64,000 bases of DNA from positions 38,905 through 102,904 of the forward strand of contig CAWFRG010000015.1 in the NCBI GenBank assembly GCA_963818205.1. The letters run 5' to 3'. The stretch's first letter is position 1, and each line of letters opens with the position of its first letter. Below the pieces are notes generated by a model that searched no databases, had not been told where the DNA came from, and was given only the letters and a program-made list of their open reading frames with translations. The position numbers and the translations under genes were made by a program. The stretch is from CAVVYV01 sp963818205. GTDB lineage: Bacteria; Actinomycetota; Thermoleophilia; Solirubrobacterales; 70-9. This document shows, piece by piece, positions 36,852 to 44,886 of this stretch.

Positions 36852-39269
36852 GCGAGCCCGATCGAAGCAAGCTCCCGATCCGCATGCCGCCCTTCGGCGG
36901 TGTGGCGCAGCGGACGCTCGACGGCTCGCAGCCGGACTGGGAGTCGATCGGTCACGTCGAGGCTCCGGACGGCGCGCCGAACGTCCTGGTCGTGCTGATC
37001 GACGACGCAGGCTTCGGCAACCCCGCGACCTTCGGCGGCCCGATCGACACCCCCAACTACACGCGGATGGCGGACGAGGGCCTGCGCTACAACCGCTTCC
37101 ACGTCACCGCGCTCTGCTCGCCGACCCGGGCGGCGCTCCTCACCGGCCGCAACAGCCACGCGGTCGGCTTCGGCTCGATCGGCGAGTTCTCGACCGGGTT
37201 CCCCGGATACACGGCCTTCGTCCCGGACGACTGCGCTCCCGTTCCCGAGGATCCTCCGGGACAACGGCTACAGCACCGCGGCGTTCGGCAAGTGGCACCT
37301 GACGCCGGACGACCAGCAGGGCCCGCCGGGCCCATTCAACCGCTGGCCGGACGGCTGGGGCTTCGACTACTTCTACGGCTTCCTCGGCGGGGGCTCGGGC
37401 CAGTGGGACCCATGCCTCGCCGAGAACCAGAAGATCATCGGCACGCCCGAGGCCTACTACGACGAGGACGAGGACCCTACTACCTGCCCGACGACATGGC
37501 GGACAAGACGATCGAGTGGCTGCACGCGGTCCGCGCGCAGGACGCGACGAAGCCGTTCTTCACCTACTTCTCGACCGGCTGCAGCCACGCTCCGCACCAC
37601 GTCGCCGAGCAATGGGCCGAGAAGTACGAGGGCAAGTTCGACCAGGGCTGGGACAAGCTGCGCGAGGAGACGTTCGCCAGGCAGAAGGAGCTCGGGGTCA
37701 TCCCCCCCGACGCGGAGCTCACCGAGCGCGACGAGCGTTCCCCGCCTGGGAGGACGTCGCCGGACAAGCTCAAGGCGTTCTACGCGCGGCAGATGGAGGT
37801 CTACGCCGGCTATTCGGAGAACGCCGACTACAACGTCGGCCGGGTGATCGACGCGATCGACGAGCTGGGCGAGCTCGACAACACGCTCGTGTTCTGGATC
37901 TGGGGCGACAACGGCGCCAGCATGGAGGGCACGATCACCGGCTCCTTCAACGAGCTGACGATGCAGAACGGGATCCCGCTGACCGACGAGATGCAGCTGC
38001 AGCTCTCCGAGCGCTACGGCGGGGTCGAGGCCTGGGGGAACCAGATGATGGCGCCCCACTACTCGGCGGCCTGGGCGTGGGCCGGCAACACGCCGTTCAA
38101 GTGGGGAAAGCAGGTGGGCTCACACCTCGGCGGAACGCGCAACCCGATGGTGGTCCACTGGCCCGACGCGGATCAAGGAGGGCGGCGCGCTTCGGAGCCA
38201 GTTCACCCACGTGATCGACATCGGCCCGACGATCCTCGACGTCGCCGGGATCCCGATGCCGACCCACGTCGACGGGATCGAGCAGCAGCCCATGCACGGC
38301 GAGACGCTTCGCCGACTCGCTCGCCGACGCCGAGGCTCCCGAGCGCCACACCCAGCAGTACTTCGAGACGATCGGCAACCGGGCGATGTACAAGGACGGC
38401 TGGTGGCTCGCGATGAAGACCGAGCGCATCCCCTGGGTGCTCACGCCGGAGGCGCTCGAGCCGTACGACCCGGCGTCTGGGACCCCGATCAGGACCCCGT
38501 CGAGCTCTACTACCTGCCCGACGACTTCTCGCAGGCCCATGACCTCGCCGCCGAGAACCCCGAGAAGGTCGAAGGAGCTGAAGGAGCTCTTCTGGGAGGA
38601 GGCCGAGAGGTACAACGTGACTGCCGCTGCTCGGCACGCACTCCGTCGTTCTTCGGCATCCTGCCGCCGCTGCCCGAGGTCGCCGAAGTACGAGTTCCGC
38701 GGCGACGTGCAGAACGTCGCTCTCGGGGATGATCCCGCGGATCTACAACCACTCCTACTCGATCAGCGCCGACCTGGTGATCCCCGAGGGCGGCGCCGAG
38801 GGCGTGATCGTCGCCGAGGCCGACCACCTGGGCGGGTTCTCGCTGTTCGTCGACGGCGGCAAGCTCGACGCACACCTACTCGATGATGGGCGTCTTCGTC
38901 TACCGCCAGGAGGCCGAGGAGCCGCTGCCCGAGGGCGAGGTCACGGTGCGGATGGAGTTCGCCGCCGACGGGCCGAAGCCGGCCACCGGCGGCGAGGTGA
39001 CGCTGTTCATCGACGACTGGGCGGTCGGCACGGGCCGCATGGACCACACCGTGCCGATCCGCTTCTCCGGCTACGCGGGCATGGACATCGGCCGCGACAA
39101 CGGCGGCGTCGTGGACCGCGGCTACGAGGACCGCAAGCCGTTCGCGTTCACCGGGGACGATCAAGAAGGTCGTGTTCGACATCAAGCCGCAGCCCTCGAC
39201 CGGAGGACGGCGCACGAGCTGCACAAGGCCCACCACCACGGACACACCGCGCATGCGCTCTCGGCCTGA
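36848..39269 (+). pseudogene. Arylsulfatase, cysteine type (many frameshifts)
   Basis: A sulfatase of about 800 residues when corrected, the usual length for large bacterial arylsulfatases. NVLVVLIDDAGFGN holds the first metal-binding Asp pair. LCSPTRAALLTGR near residue 88 is the CxPxR motif whose Cys is converted to formylglycine. AAFGKWHLTP, FSTGCSHAPHHVAEQWAEKY, WIWGDNGASMEG and a C-terminal RKPFAFTGTIKKVVFDIKPQ follow. At least ten shifts are needed (near 37250, 37475, 37740, 38168, 38315, 38475, 38568, 38625, 38695, 38870 and 39163). Most remove one inserted base, commonly a G between C and A. The activating enzyme is encoded by the convergent gene at 39.8-40.8 kb. Confidence 0.78.
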
Positions 39270-39282
39270 CGCGGATGCCGCG

Positions 39283-39813
39283 ATGAGGAGGTCTCCAGAT
39301 GAAGCCGATGACGCGATCGACGTCCTGATCGGCGGCTACATGTCGAAGGACGCCGCCGAGGAGGACTACGAGGCGGTCCTGGCGAGCGGCGGCGAGCTGC
39401 AGGGAATGGCGCTCGTCGCCAAGGACCTGGAGGGCGAGCTGTCGGTCGTCGAGACCGACCACATGGCCCGTAAGGGCGCGGCGGGCCTCGGCGGTGCCGG
39501 CTTGGCGATCGGGCTGGCCGCGCCGCCGCTGCTGGCGACCACCGCGATCGGGGCAGCGCTGGGCGCGGGCGCGGGCAAGCTGCTTCATCACAAGACCGCC
39601 GACAAGATCGGCGAGCAGGCGGGCGAGACGATCCCGCTCGGCGGCGCCGGCCTGATCGTCGCCTATTCGCGCTCCGAGGCCGAGACGGTCGAGCCGGCTG
39701 TCACCGCGGCCGTGCAGAAGGTCGTCGGGGAGGCCGAGGGGCGCCGCGTCAAGGCCCTGAAGGGCGCCTCTGGCGGACGCCCAGCGAGAAGATGTCCGAA
39801 GAGGCGCGGCTGA
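39283..39813 (+). CDS. DUF1269-like membrane protein
   Basis: About 176 residues. The start DAIDVLIGGYMSKDAAEEDYEAVL and the segment VVETDHMARKGAAGLGGAGLAIGL are typical of small proteins that pair an alpha/beta regulatory domain with a Gly/Ala-rich membrane hairpin (residues 65-105, LAIGLAAPPLLATTAIGAALGAGAGKLLHH). IPLGGAGLIVAYSRSEAETVEPAV follows. The function is unknown. An ATG at 39299 with AGGAGG eight bases upstream looks like the true start but is out of frame by one base, so a small indel probably lies between 39299 and 39320. The C-terminus after ALKGA also changes frame and its exact end is uncertain. Confidence 0.62.
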   Translation: MRRSPDEADDAIDVLIGGYMSKDAAEEDYEAVLASGGELQGMALVAKDLEGELSVVETDHMARKGAAGLGGAGLAIGLAAPPLLATTAIGAALGAGAGKLLHHKTADKIGEQAGETIPLGGAGLIVAYSRSEAETVEPAVTAAVQKVVGEAEGRRVKALKGASGGRPARRCPKRRG

Positions 39814-39818
39814 AGCTC

Positions 39819-40794
39819 TCAGCGCGTCGAGCGCGCAGCGAAAGCCGACGTTGCCGGCAGAGCTGTCAGGTGTGTTGCCCTGCCGGGCGGCGACCCTGTA
39901 GCGCCGGCAGTAGGAGTCGTGGCAGAGGTACGAGCCGCCCTTCTGGACCTTGGTGACACCTGCGGCGGGACCGCGCGGATCGTGGTCCCGGTCCTGCCGG
40001 CGAAACGCCGGATCGAACCAGTCCGCGGCCCATTCCCAGACGTTGCCGGTGACGTTGTGCAGGCCGTAGCCGTTCGGCGGGAAGGCGTCCACGGGGCAGG
40101 TCCCGTAGTAGCCGTCTGCCTCGGTGTTCTTGGACGGGAAGGCGCCCTGCCATACGTTCATCCGGTGCTCGCCGCCCGGTTCGCGCTCGTCTCCCCAGGG
40201 GAAGACCTTGCTCTCGAGTCCCCCGCGGGCCGCGAACTCCCACTCGGCCTCGGTTGGCAGGCGCCGGCCGGCCCAGGTGCAATAGGCCTGGGCGTCGTTC
40301 CAGGAGACATGCAGGACTGGGTGATCGAGGCGTCCGTCGAGCGATGACTGGGGGCCCTCCGGGTGCTGCCAGTCGGCTCCCTCCACCTTGCGCCACCACG
40401 GCGCCTCGACGACCGCCTGAGTGGGCGGGAAGTCGTCCGGCAGGAGCCCTGCGAAGACGAATGACCAGCCGAATCGCTCCGCCTCGGTGGCGTATCCCGT
40501 CGCCTCGATGAAGGACGCGAAGGCCTCGTTGGAGACGGCCACCGGGTCGATCCGGAAGGAATCGAGCGAGATTTCGCGCACCGGTCCCTCGCCGTCGGCC
40601 GGATAGGCCCAGCCGTCGTCGCTGCCCATCAGGAACGAGCCCTTCGCGATCAGACGCATGTCATCGGCCGGGCGGGGCTCGGTGGCGGCGACGATCTCTA
40701 CGGTCGGGCCCGCCTGCGCCTCGTGCTGCGCGTCTGGCGCACAGCACGGCGACCTCGTCGAGGCCGCCTCGTCTGTTTGCGACCCGTCCGTCAA
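39819..40794 (-). CDS. Formylglycine-generating enzyme (sulfatase activator), one terminal frameshift
   Basis: A SUMF1/FGE-type protein of about 320 residues that oxidises the sulfatase active-site Cys to formylglycine. Seen are DMRLIAKGSFLMGSDDGWAY at the start of the fold, HPVLHVSWNDAQAYCTWAG, RRLPTEAEWEFAARGG, GLHNVTGNVWEWAADWF, and GGSYLCHDSYCRRYRVAAR with the two active-site cysteines. NVGFRC is the expected end. Reading on in that frame crosses the opposite gene, but a shift of one base just after GFRC gives a stop at 39819. The CCAPD near the N-terminus is common in this group. The start at 40794 is a TTG and remains provisional. The target sulfatase is encoded convergently. Confidence 0.88.
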
Positions 40795-40804
40795 CGGGCT
40801 GACC

Positions 40805-41086
40805 CTAGCCGAGCAGCTTGGCCTTCTCGCGCTCGAACTCCTCGTCCGTGAGGACCCCCTGGTCGTGGAGCTCGCCGAGCTGCTTCAGCTGCTCCATCGT
40901 CTCGGGCGCCAGACCGCCTGCGGCGGGGGGTTCGGCCGCCGGGCCAGGGGCCGGCCGCTGTGCAGCCGCGGCCTCCTCCTGCTGCTGGGCTTGCTTCGCG
41001 TCGTGGTGCCTCTTGGCCGCCACAGCCGCTCCGCCGACCACGGCTGCGCGCCGCCTTCGCTGTCGTCTCTCTCGTCCCGGTGCCAT
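40805..41086 (-). CDS. SHOCT-domain protein
   Basis: A 93-residue product. The first 25 residues are strongly basic (RERRQRRRRAA), the middle is Ala/Gln/Pro-rich, and the last 30 residues, MEQLKQLGELHDQGVLTDEEFEREKAKLLG, form a SHOCT domain. That is a short helical pair found at the ends of many bacterial proteins, where it is thought to help oligomers or binding. ATG 41086 is used. The stop is 11 bases from the FGE start on the same strand, so the two may be co-transcribed, but no functional link is evident. Confidence 0.8.
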   Translation of the reverse strand: MAPGRERRQRRRRAAVVGGAAVAAKRHHDAKQAQQQEEAAAAQRPAPGPAAEPPAAGGLAPETMEQLKQLGELHDQGVLTDEEFEREKAKLLG

Positions 41087-41180
41087 GTGCGATCTCCTTG
41101 CTAGGCGTTACTGCCTGCGGGGCCGTACCGCCCCCGAGTCGTCACATTGTGATGGACGGTAACCCCAGCTGCTTCCACCC

Positions 41181-41338
41181 GTGGTACCGCTCGGGTACCG
41201 ACCGATCCGTCCATTGCGGGGAGATCGTCCAGGGGCCTGGACGCGTAGGACGATCTGGACGCCCGTGGACGGATCTACACCGGGATCCGCTCGGCTGGGG
41301 GCCGAAAGGTCGCTGGTTCAAATCCAGTCGCCCCGACT
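41181..41338 (+). other. tRNA-Pro-derived attachment-like module, copy 1
   Basis: The last 49 bases (41290-41338) are the 3' half of a tRNA-Pro: anticodon loop CTGGGGG (anticodon GGG), T arm GCTGG-TTCAAAT-CCAGT and the 3' acceptor strand CGCCCCG plus A. No matching 5' half precedes it. Upstream lie two GGTACC boxes 11 bases apart (41183, 41194) and four GGAC boxes at 9-10 base steps (from 41239). The same layout recurs exactly 2001 bases downstream, with the 49 bases identical. Partial tRNA copies of this kind mark insertion sites of tyrosine recombinases; the boxes may be arm sites. No recombinase gene is present in the window. Confidence 0.75.
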
Positions 41339-41340
41339 AA

Positions 41341-41371
41341 GCCGAACCCCGCCTTGAGAGCGGGCTTCGGC
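41341..41371 (+). terminator. Hairpin terminator behind the tRNA-Pro fragment, copy 1
   Basis: GCCGAACCCCGC (41341-41352) pairs with GCGGGCTTCGGC (41360-41371) with one mismatch, then GTTT. It starts three bases after the tRNA-derived segment, as a natural tRNA terminator would. Copy 2 of the module has no such hairpin. Confidence 0.65.
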
Positions 41372-41448
41372 GTTTCAGGTCCATCGCCACGGTTTGTCCC
41401 GGAGGGAAGCTGTTCAGGGCGTTCCCGGTCGATCGGCCCGAGTGCAGT

Positions 41449-41781
41449 TCAGTCGGTGATTTCCCCGGAGAGCCGGCCTTCGGCCTTGTCGAGGACGCCA
41501 CGCCAGTCGACGAAGAGGGGTCGGAACGTGTCTTTCAGGATCAGCGCCTCCACTGTCCACTCCTGGCCGAGCTGCTGCATGACCGCATCGAATCTCGCTC
41601 GCGAGTCAAGTGTGTTGATCCACCAGACCACCTGAAGAACCGGAGGGGTGGATCCGGAGACGATGCCAAACGTGTCGATCCCCTGCTCCCGCCAAGCCCG
41701 GGCGACGCTCTGAAGTTCCCGTTCGAACATCGCGACCAGCTCATCCTCCTCGTCCATCGTTTCCAAGTCTTCCACGTCCAA
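41449..41781 (-). CDS. Unknown 110-residue cassette protein
   Basis: I do not recognise this protein. It starts with an acidic stretch (MDVEDLETMDEEDELVAMFE), continues with an amphipathic helix (RELQSVARAWREQGIDTFG), a beta-like VLQVVWWINTL and a second helical part with FDAVMQQLGQEWTVEALILKD. It has no Cys pair, membrane helix or nucleotide-binding loop. ATG 41781 is the longest start; ATG 41757 is possible. It lies inside the 2-kb unit bounded by the tRNA-Pro modules, divergent from the flavoprotein gene, with about 130 bases between the two starts if the flavoprotein begins at 41912. Confidence 0.55.
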   Translation of the reverse strand: MDVEDLETMDEEDELVAMFERELQSVARAWREQGIDTFGIVSGSTPPVLQVVWWINTLDSRARFDAVMQQLGQEWTVEALILKDTFRPLFVDWRGVLDKAEGRLSGEITD

Positions 41782-41911
41782 GTCATGCCGGGGGATCGCG
41801 ATGCTCGGGGGGCCCGGTGAGGTATCAGCTAGCCCACCAGCCTCAAGAGTCCTAGAAACGGCCTGCTACATTCGTGGCCCGCTGCAATCAGCGGCTCGAG
41901 CGAGGAGGCGA

Positions 41912-43153
41912 TTGCCCCCGCAATCCGATTCCGCGACCTTCGAGACCCTGCCTTCCGGGGGCCGAGTGCACGTCCTCGGCGCAGGACCCGTCGGTCTCCT
42001 GCTGACCGCATTGCTTCAGTCGATGGAGGGTCTCTCCGTGCGCCTCTATGAGAAGCGTCGCGAGTACACGCGTACCCGGATGGTCCAGCTCGAGTCGTAC
42101 CTCGTGGCGGATTCAGTCGAGAGCTACCGCACCGACTACATCGATGGAGAGAACGTCGAGGCCGTCTTCGATCCACCGGAGCTCGACGAGGGCCTCGCGT
42201 TCAGACAGTCCATTCCTTCGGACCTGATGGCACTTCTTCGCGATTGGGAACAGGGGTTCTGCCCGCTCAACGACATCGAGCGTTCCCTCAGCGATCTGAT
42301 CGATGCGCGCGGGTCGAATTCGGTGCAGCGCACCTCAGCCGTCGTCACGGCGCAGGACGCGATGGCGATGCTCGAGCCGGGAGACATCCTGATCGACTGC
42401 ACGGGCGGCAGGTCGGTGCTTCGAGATCACTTAATGCCCGGCTCCGTCGGAGTTGATGGCGCGAACACGCTCAAGATCCGGCTCGAATACGCCCTCGTCA
42501 TCACCTTCCTGTACGGCCAGCAATACGACTGCAACGAGTACTGCAAGTACTACAAGAACGTCGAGAACGCGCACTACAAGTTCATTCCAATGGTCCACCG
42601 CACACACTACGACGGCAACATCAGCCACGTGACGGGCATCGTCAACATCACTGCCGAGGACTATGAGGCGATGCCGTCCCGATTCGACGGTCAGTGGCTT
42701 CGCAGCAACTTCCCCGGCGTGGGCGAGTCGATGGACCGTTTCATCGACAAGGTCAAGCAGGAAACTCATGGCGAGATACTCGGCGACCTGGACGTTGTCC
42801 GGATACCCCTGGATCTGTACCGGGCTCGCAGTGCGACCAGCCGGCAGTGGCGTACAGCAGGGCCCGGCGACCACCCGTTCGGCAGTTCGCCGGTGTTCCT
42901 GGCCGGCGATTCGGCCATTGGCTCCCCGTACTTTCAGTCGATTTCGCTGGGGTTCGAGTGTGCGATGTTCCTGGCGGGACTAATCGCGCAGCGTGACCTG
43001 CCACTCAGAGACGTGTTTGATCGCTATGAGCTGTACATGTACAAGCAGTGGCTTCGCGTCTACATGCGCAGCAAGATGATCAAGCACAACAAGGATCTGT
43101 TCGAGTGCGTCGATGACCCGTTCGCGCTGCTGGACAAGCTGCATATTTACTAG
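41912..43153 (+). CDS. FAD-dependent monooxygenase-like cassette protein
   Basis: About 413 residues. VHVLGAGPVGLLLTALLQSM is the Rossmann dinucleotide-binding loop (GxGxxG), LYEKRREYTRTRMVQL ends the second strand with the acidic residue that binds ribose, GDILIDCTGG is mid-domain, and VFLAGDSAIGSPYFQSISLGFECAMFLAGLI is the GD motif that holds the FAD ribityl chain in hydroxylases of the p-hydroxybenzoate type. A Tyr- and Lys-rich C-terminal helix follows. The substrate is unknown. TTG 41912 has AGGAGG only three bases before it; ATG 41801 and GTG 41966 are alternatives. Its codon use looks less GC-biased than its neighbours. The stop is 28 bases before the second tRNA-Pro module. Confidence 0.72.
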   Translation: MPPQSDSATFETLPSGGRVHVLGAGPVGLLLTALLQSMEGLSVRLYEKRREYTRTRMVQLESYLVADSVESYRTDYIDGENVEAVFDPPELDEGLAFRQSIPSDLMALLRDWEQGFCPLNDIERSLSDLIDARGSNSVQRTSAVVTAQDAMAMLEPGDILIDCTGGRSVLRDHLMPGSVGVDGANTLKIRLEYALVITFLYGQQYDCNEYCKYYKNVENAHYKFIPMVHRTHYDGNISHVTGIVNITAEDYEAMPSRFDGQWLRSNFPGVGESMDRFIDKVKQETHGEILGDLDVVRIPLDLYRARSATSRQWRTAGPGDHPFGSSPVFLAGDSAIGSPYFQSISLGFECAMFLAGLIAQRDLPLRDVFDRYELYMYKQWLRVYMRSKMIKHNKDLFECVDDPFALLDKLHIY

Positions 43154-43181
43154 TGGCCCGTTACGGGCGCGACAGCGCGCC

Positions 43182-43339
43182 GTGGTACCGGTTTGGTACC
43201 GAACGTATCGTCCGATGCGTCCATAGCGTCCTCGAACGTGGACACATGGGACGCGGGGGACGCCTCGGGACACATCGACACCGATTGCCCCTCGGCTGGG
43301 GGCCGAAAGGTCGCTGGTTCAAATCCAGTCGCCCCGACT
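43182..43339 (+). other. tRNA-Pro-derived attachment-like module, copy 2
   Basis: The last 49 bases (43291-43339) are identical to 41290-41338. The preceding 109 bases align with copy 1 without a gap although they have diverged. The two GGTACC boxes (43184, 43195) and the four GGAC boxes (from 43240) sit at exactly the same distances from the 49-base core. Conservation of spacing while bases drift is what protein-binding sites would show. After the core the two copies share nothing. Confidence 0.75.
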
Positions 43340-43482
43340 TACCGGAACCCGCTTGGGTGATGCAGGCCCGGCGCCGGGTGGGACGTCGGCCACGTTCACA
43401 TGCGATTCACACCCCGGCTCTCGGTCCAGGCATAGATTGCTCGCTCGACTAGTGCCGCCTGTCGTGATTAGGATGCGAGCCG

Positions 43483-44886
43483 ATGCCAAGGAAGGTTGAT
43501 CGCTCATGCGATTACTTCGTCGTTTTTGGGATCACCGGCGACCTGGCGAAGGTGATGACCTTCCACTCGCTATACCGCCTCGAGCAGCGAGGCCTACTCG
43601 ACTGCCCGATCGTCGGCGTCGCGGTCGACGACTGGTCCGACAAGGACCTCCGAGAGCACGCCCGCAAAGCGATCGAGACCTCCTCGGGCGCGAAGCCCGA
43701 TCCGAAGGTCTTCAACCGCCTCGCCAAGCGCTTCTCCTACGTGCAGGGCGACTTCGCGGACGACGGGACCTACGAGCGCCTCGCTAAGGAGATCAAGGGT
43801 GCCAGGAACCCGGTCTTCTACCTGGAGATCCCGCCGTCACTGTTCGGGATGACGATCAAGGGGCTAGCCGGTGCCGGCCTGACGAAGGACGCGCGAGTGG
43901 TGGTCGAGAAGCCCTTCGGCCACGACCTCGAGTCGTCTCGGGCGCTGGCGGAGGAGATCCACCAGTACATCGACGAGGACCAGCTCTACCGGATCGACCA
44001 CTTCCTCGGCAAGATGGGTCTGGCCGAGATCCTCTTCCTGCGGTTCGCGAACGCGATGATCGAGCCGATCTGGAACCGCGAGCACGTCGCCTGCGTGCAG
44101 ATCACGATGGCGGAGGAGTTTGGGGTCTCGGACCGCGGCCACTTCTACGACCCGGTCGGGGCGCTGCGCGACGTCGTCGTCAACCACCTGATGCAGGTGG
44201 TCGCCGCCTGCGCCATGGAGCCGCCTGCCGGGCGCGCCGCGCGGCCCCTGAAGGACGCGATATTCGCCGTGTTTGAATCGATGCCCGCCGCAGACCCGAA
44301 GCAGTACATCCGTGGCCAGCACGATGGGTATCGGAGGATCAAGGGCTGCGCCAACGACTCGAGCACCGAGACCTATGCGGCGATGCGCCTTGAGATCGAC
44401 AGTTGGCGCTGGAGCGGCGTGCCCTTCTTCATCCGCACCGGAAAGCTTCTGCCGGTGACCCAGACAGAGCTTCGGCTGATCTTCGAGGAGCCGCCCGGGC
44501 TCGGCTTTCGCGGTCCAAAGACTCGGCGACCTGAGCCCGACCAGCTGGTAGTGAAGCTCGACCCCAGCACCGGGATCCGGTTCCTGCTCGAGGCTCAGCG
44601 CGCCGGCGGCACCGAGCCCGAGTCGATCAACCTCGACATGGAATTCGCCCAGGAGGGCGGCGAGGGCGCGACCCCGTACGAGGTTCTCCTCCATGCGGCG
44701 ATGATGGGCGACAGCACCCGCTTCAAGCGTCAGGACAGCGTCGAGGAGACCTGGCGGATCATGCAGCCGCTCCTCGACAAGCCACCGAAGCCGCGCCCCT
44801 ACAAGCCCGGCTCTTGGGGCCCCAAGGCGGCCGACAACCTGGTCAAGGATTACGGCGGCTGGCACGGCCCCTGGATCGCGTCGTGA
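43483..44886 (+). CDS. zwf: Glucose-6-phosphate dehydrogenase
   Basis: Oxidises glucose-6-phosphate to 6-phosphogluconolactone and makes NADPH (or NADH). The 467-residue product has FGITGDLAKVM (residues 15-25), a variant of the family GASGDLA coenzyme loop, VVEKPFGHDLESS, and the substrate-binding RIDHFLGKMGLAEILFLRF (about 170) with catalytic His. Here GITGD and DDWSD differ from the usual GASGD and R-containing loop, so coenzyme preference may differ. ATG 43483 starts the operon; TTAGGAT about 10 bases upstream could be a -10 box. The stop overlaps the GTG of the GH15 gene (GTGA, 44883-44886). Confidence 0.95.
   Translation: MPRKVDRSCDYFVVFGITGDLAKVMTFHSLYRLEQRGLLDCPIVGVAVDDWSDKDLREHARKAIETSSGAKPDPKVFNRLAKRFSYVQGDFADDGTYERLAKEIKGARNPVFYLEIPPSLFGMTIKGLAGAGLTKDARVVVEKPFGHDLESSRALAEEIHQYIDEDQLYRIDHFLGKMGLAEILFLRFANAMIEPIWNREHVACVQITMAEEFGVSDRGHFYDPVGALRDVVVNHLMQVVAACAMEPPAGRAARPLKDAIFAVFESMPAADPKQYIRGQHDGYRRIKGCANDSSTETYAAMRLEIDSWRWSGVPFFIRTGKLLPVTQTELRLIFEEPPGLGFRGPKTRRPEPDQLVVKLDPSTGIRFLLEAQRAGGTEPESINLDMEFAQEGGEGATPYEVLLHAAMMGDSTRFKRQDSVEETWRIMQPLLDKPPKPRPYKPGSWGPKAADNLVKDYGGWHGPWIAS

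Noticed and set aside
41290..41338. A complete tRNA-Pro gene
   Set aside because: No 5' acceptor strand, D arm or complete anticodon stem pairs with this segment at either copy, so only the 3' half is present.
40960..41340. Frames across the tRNA-Pro modules that share a GWGPKGRWFKSSRPD ending (also 43153-43452)
   Set aside because: The shared peptide is simply the tRNA 3' half read as protein. The upstream parts show conserved spacing of short boxes rather than conserved residues.
41181..43339. A classic insertion sequence
   Set aside because: There are no terminal inverted repeats, no transposase and no short target duplication. The flanks are direct repeats derived from a tRNA.
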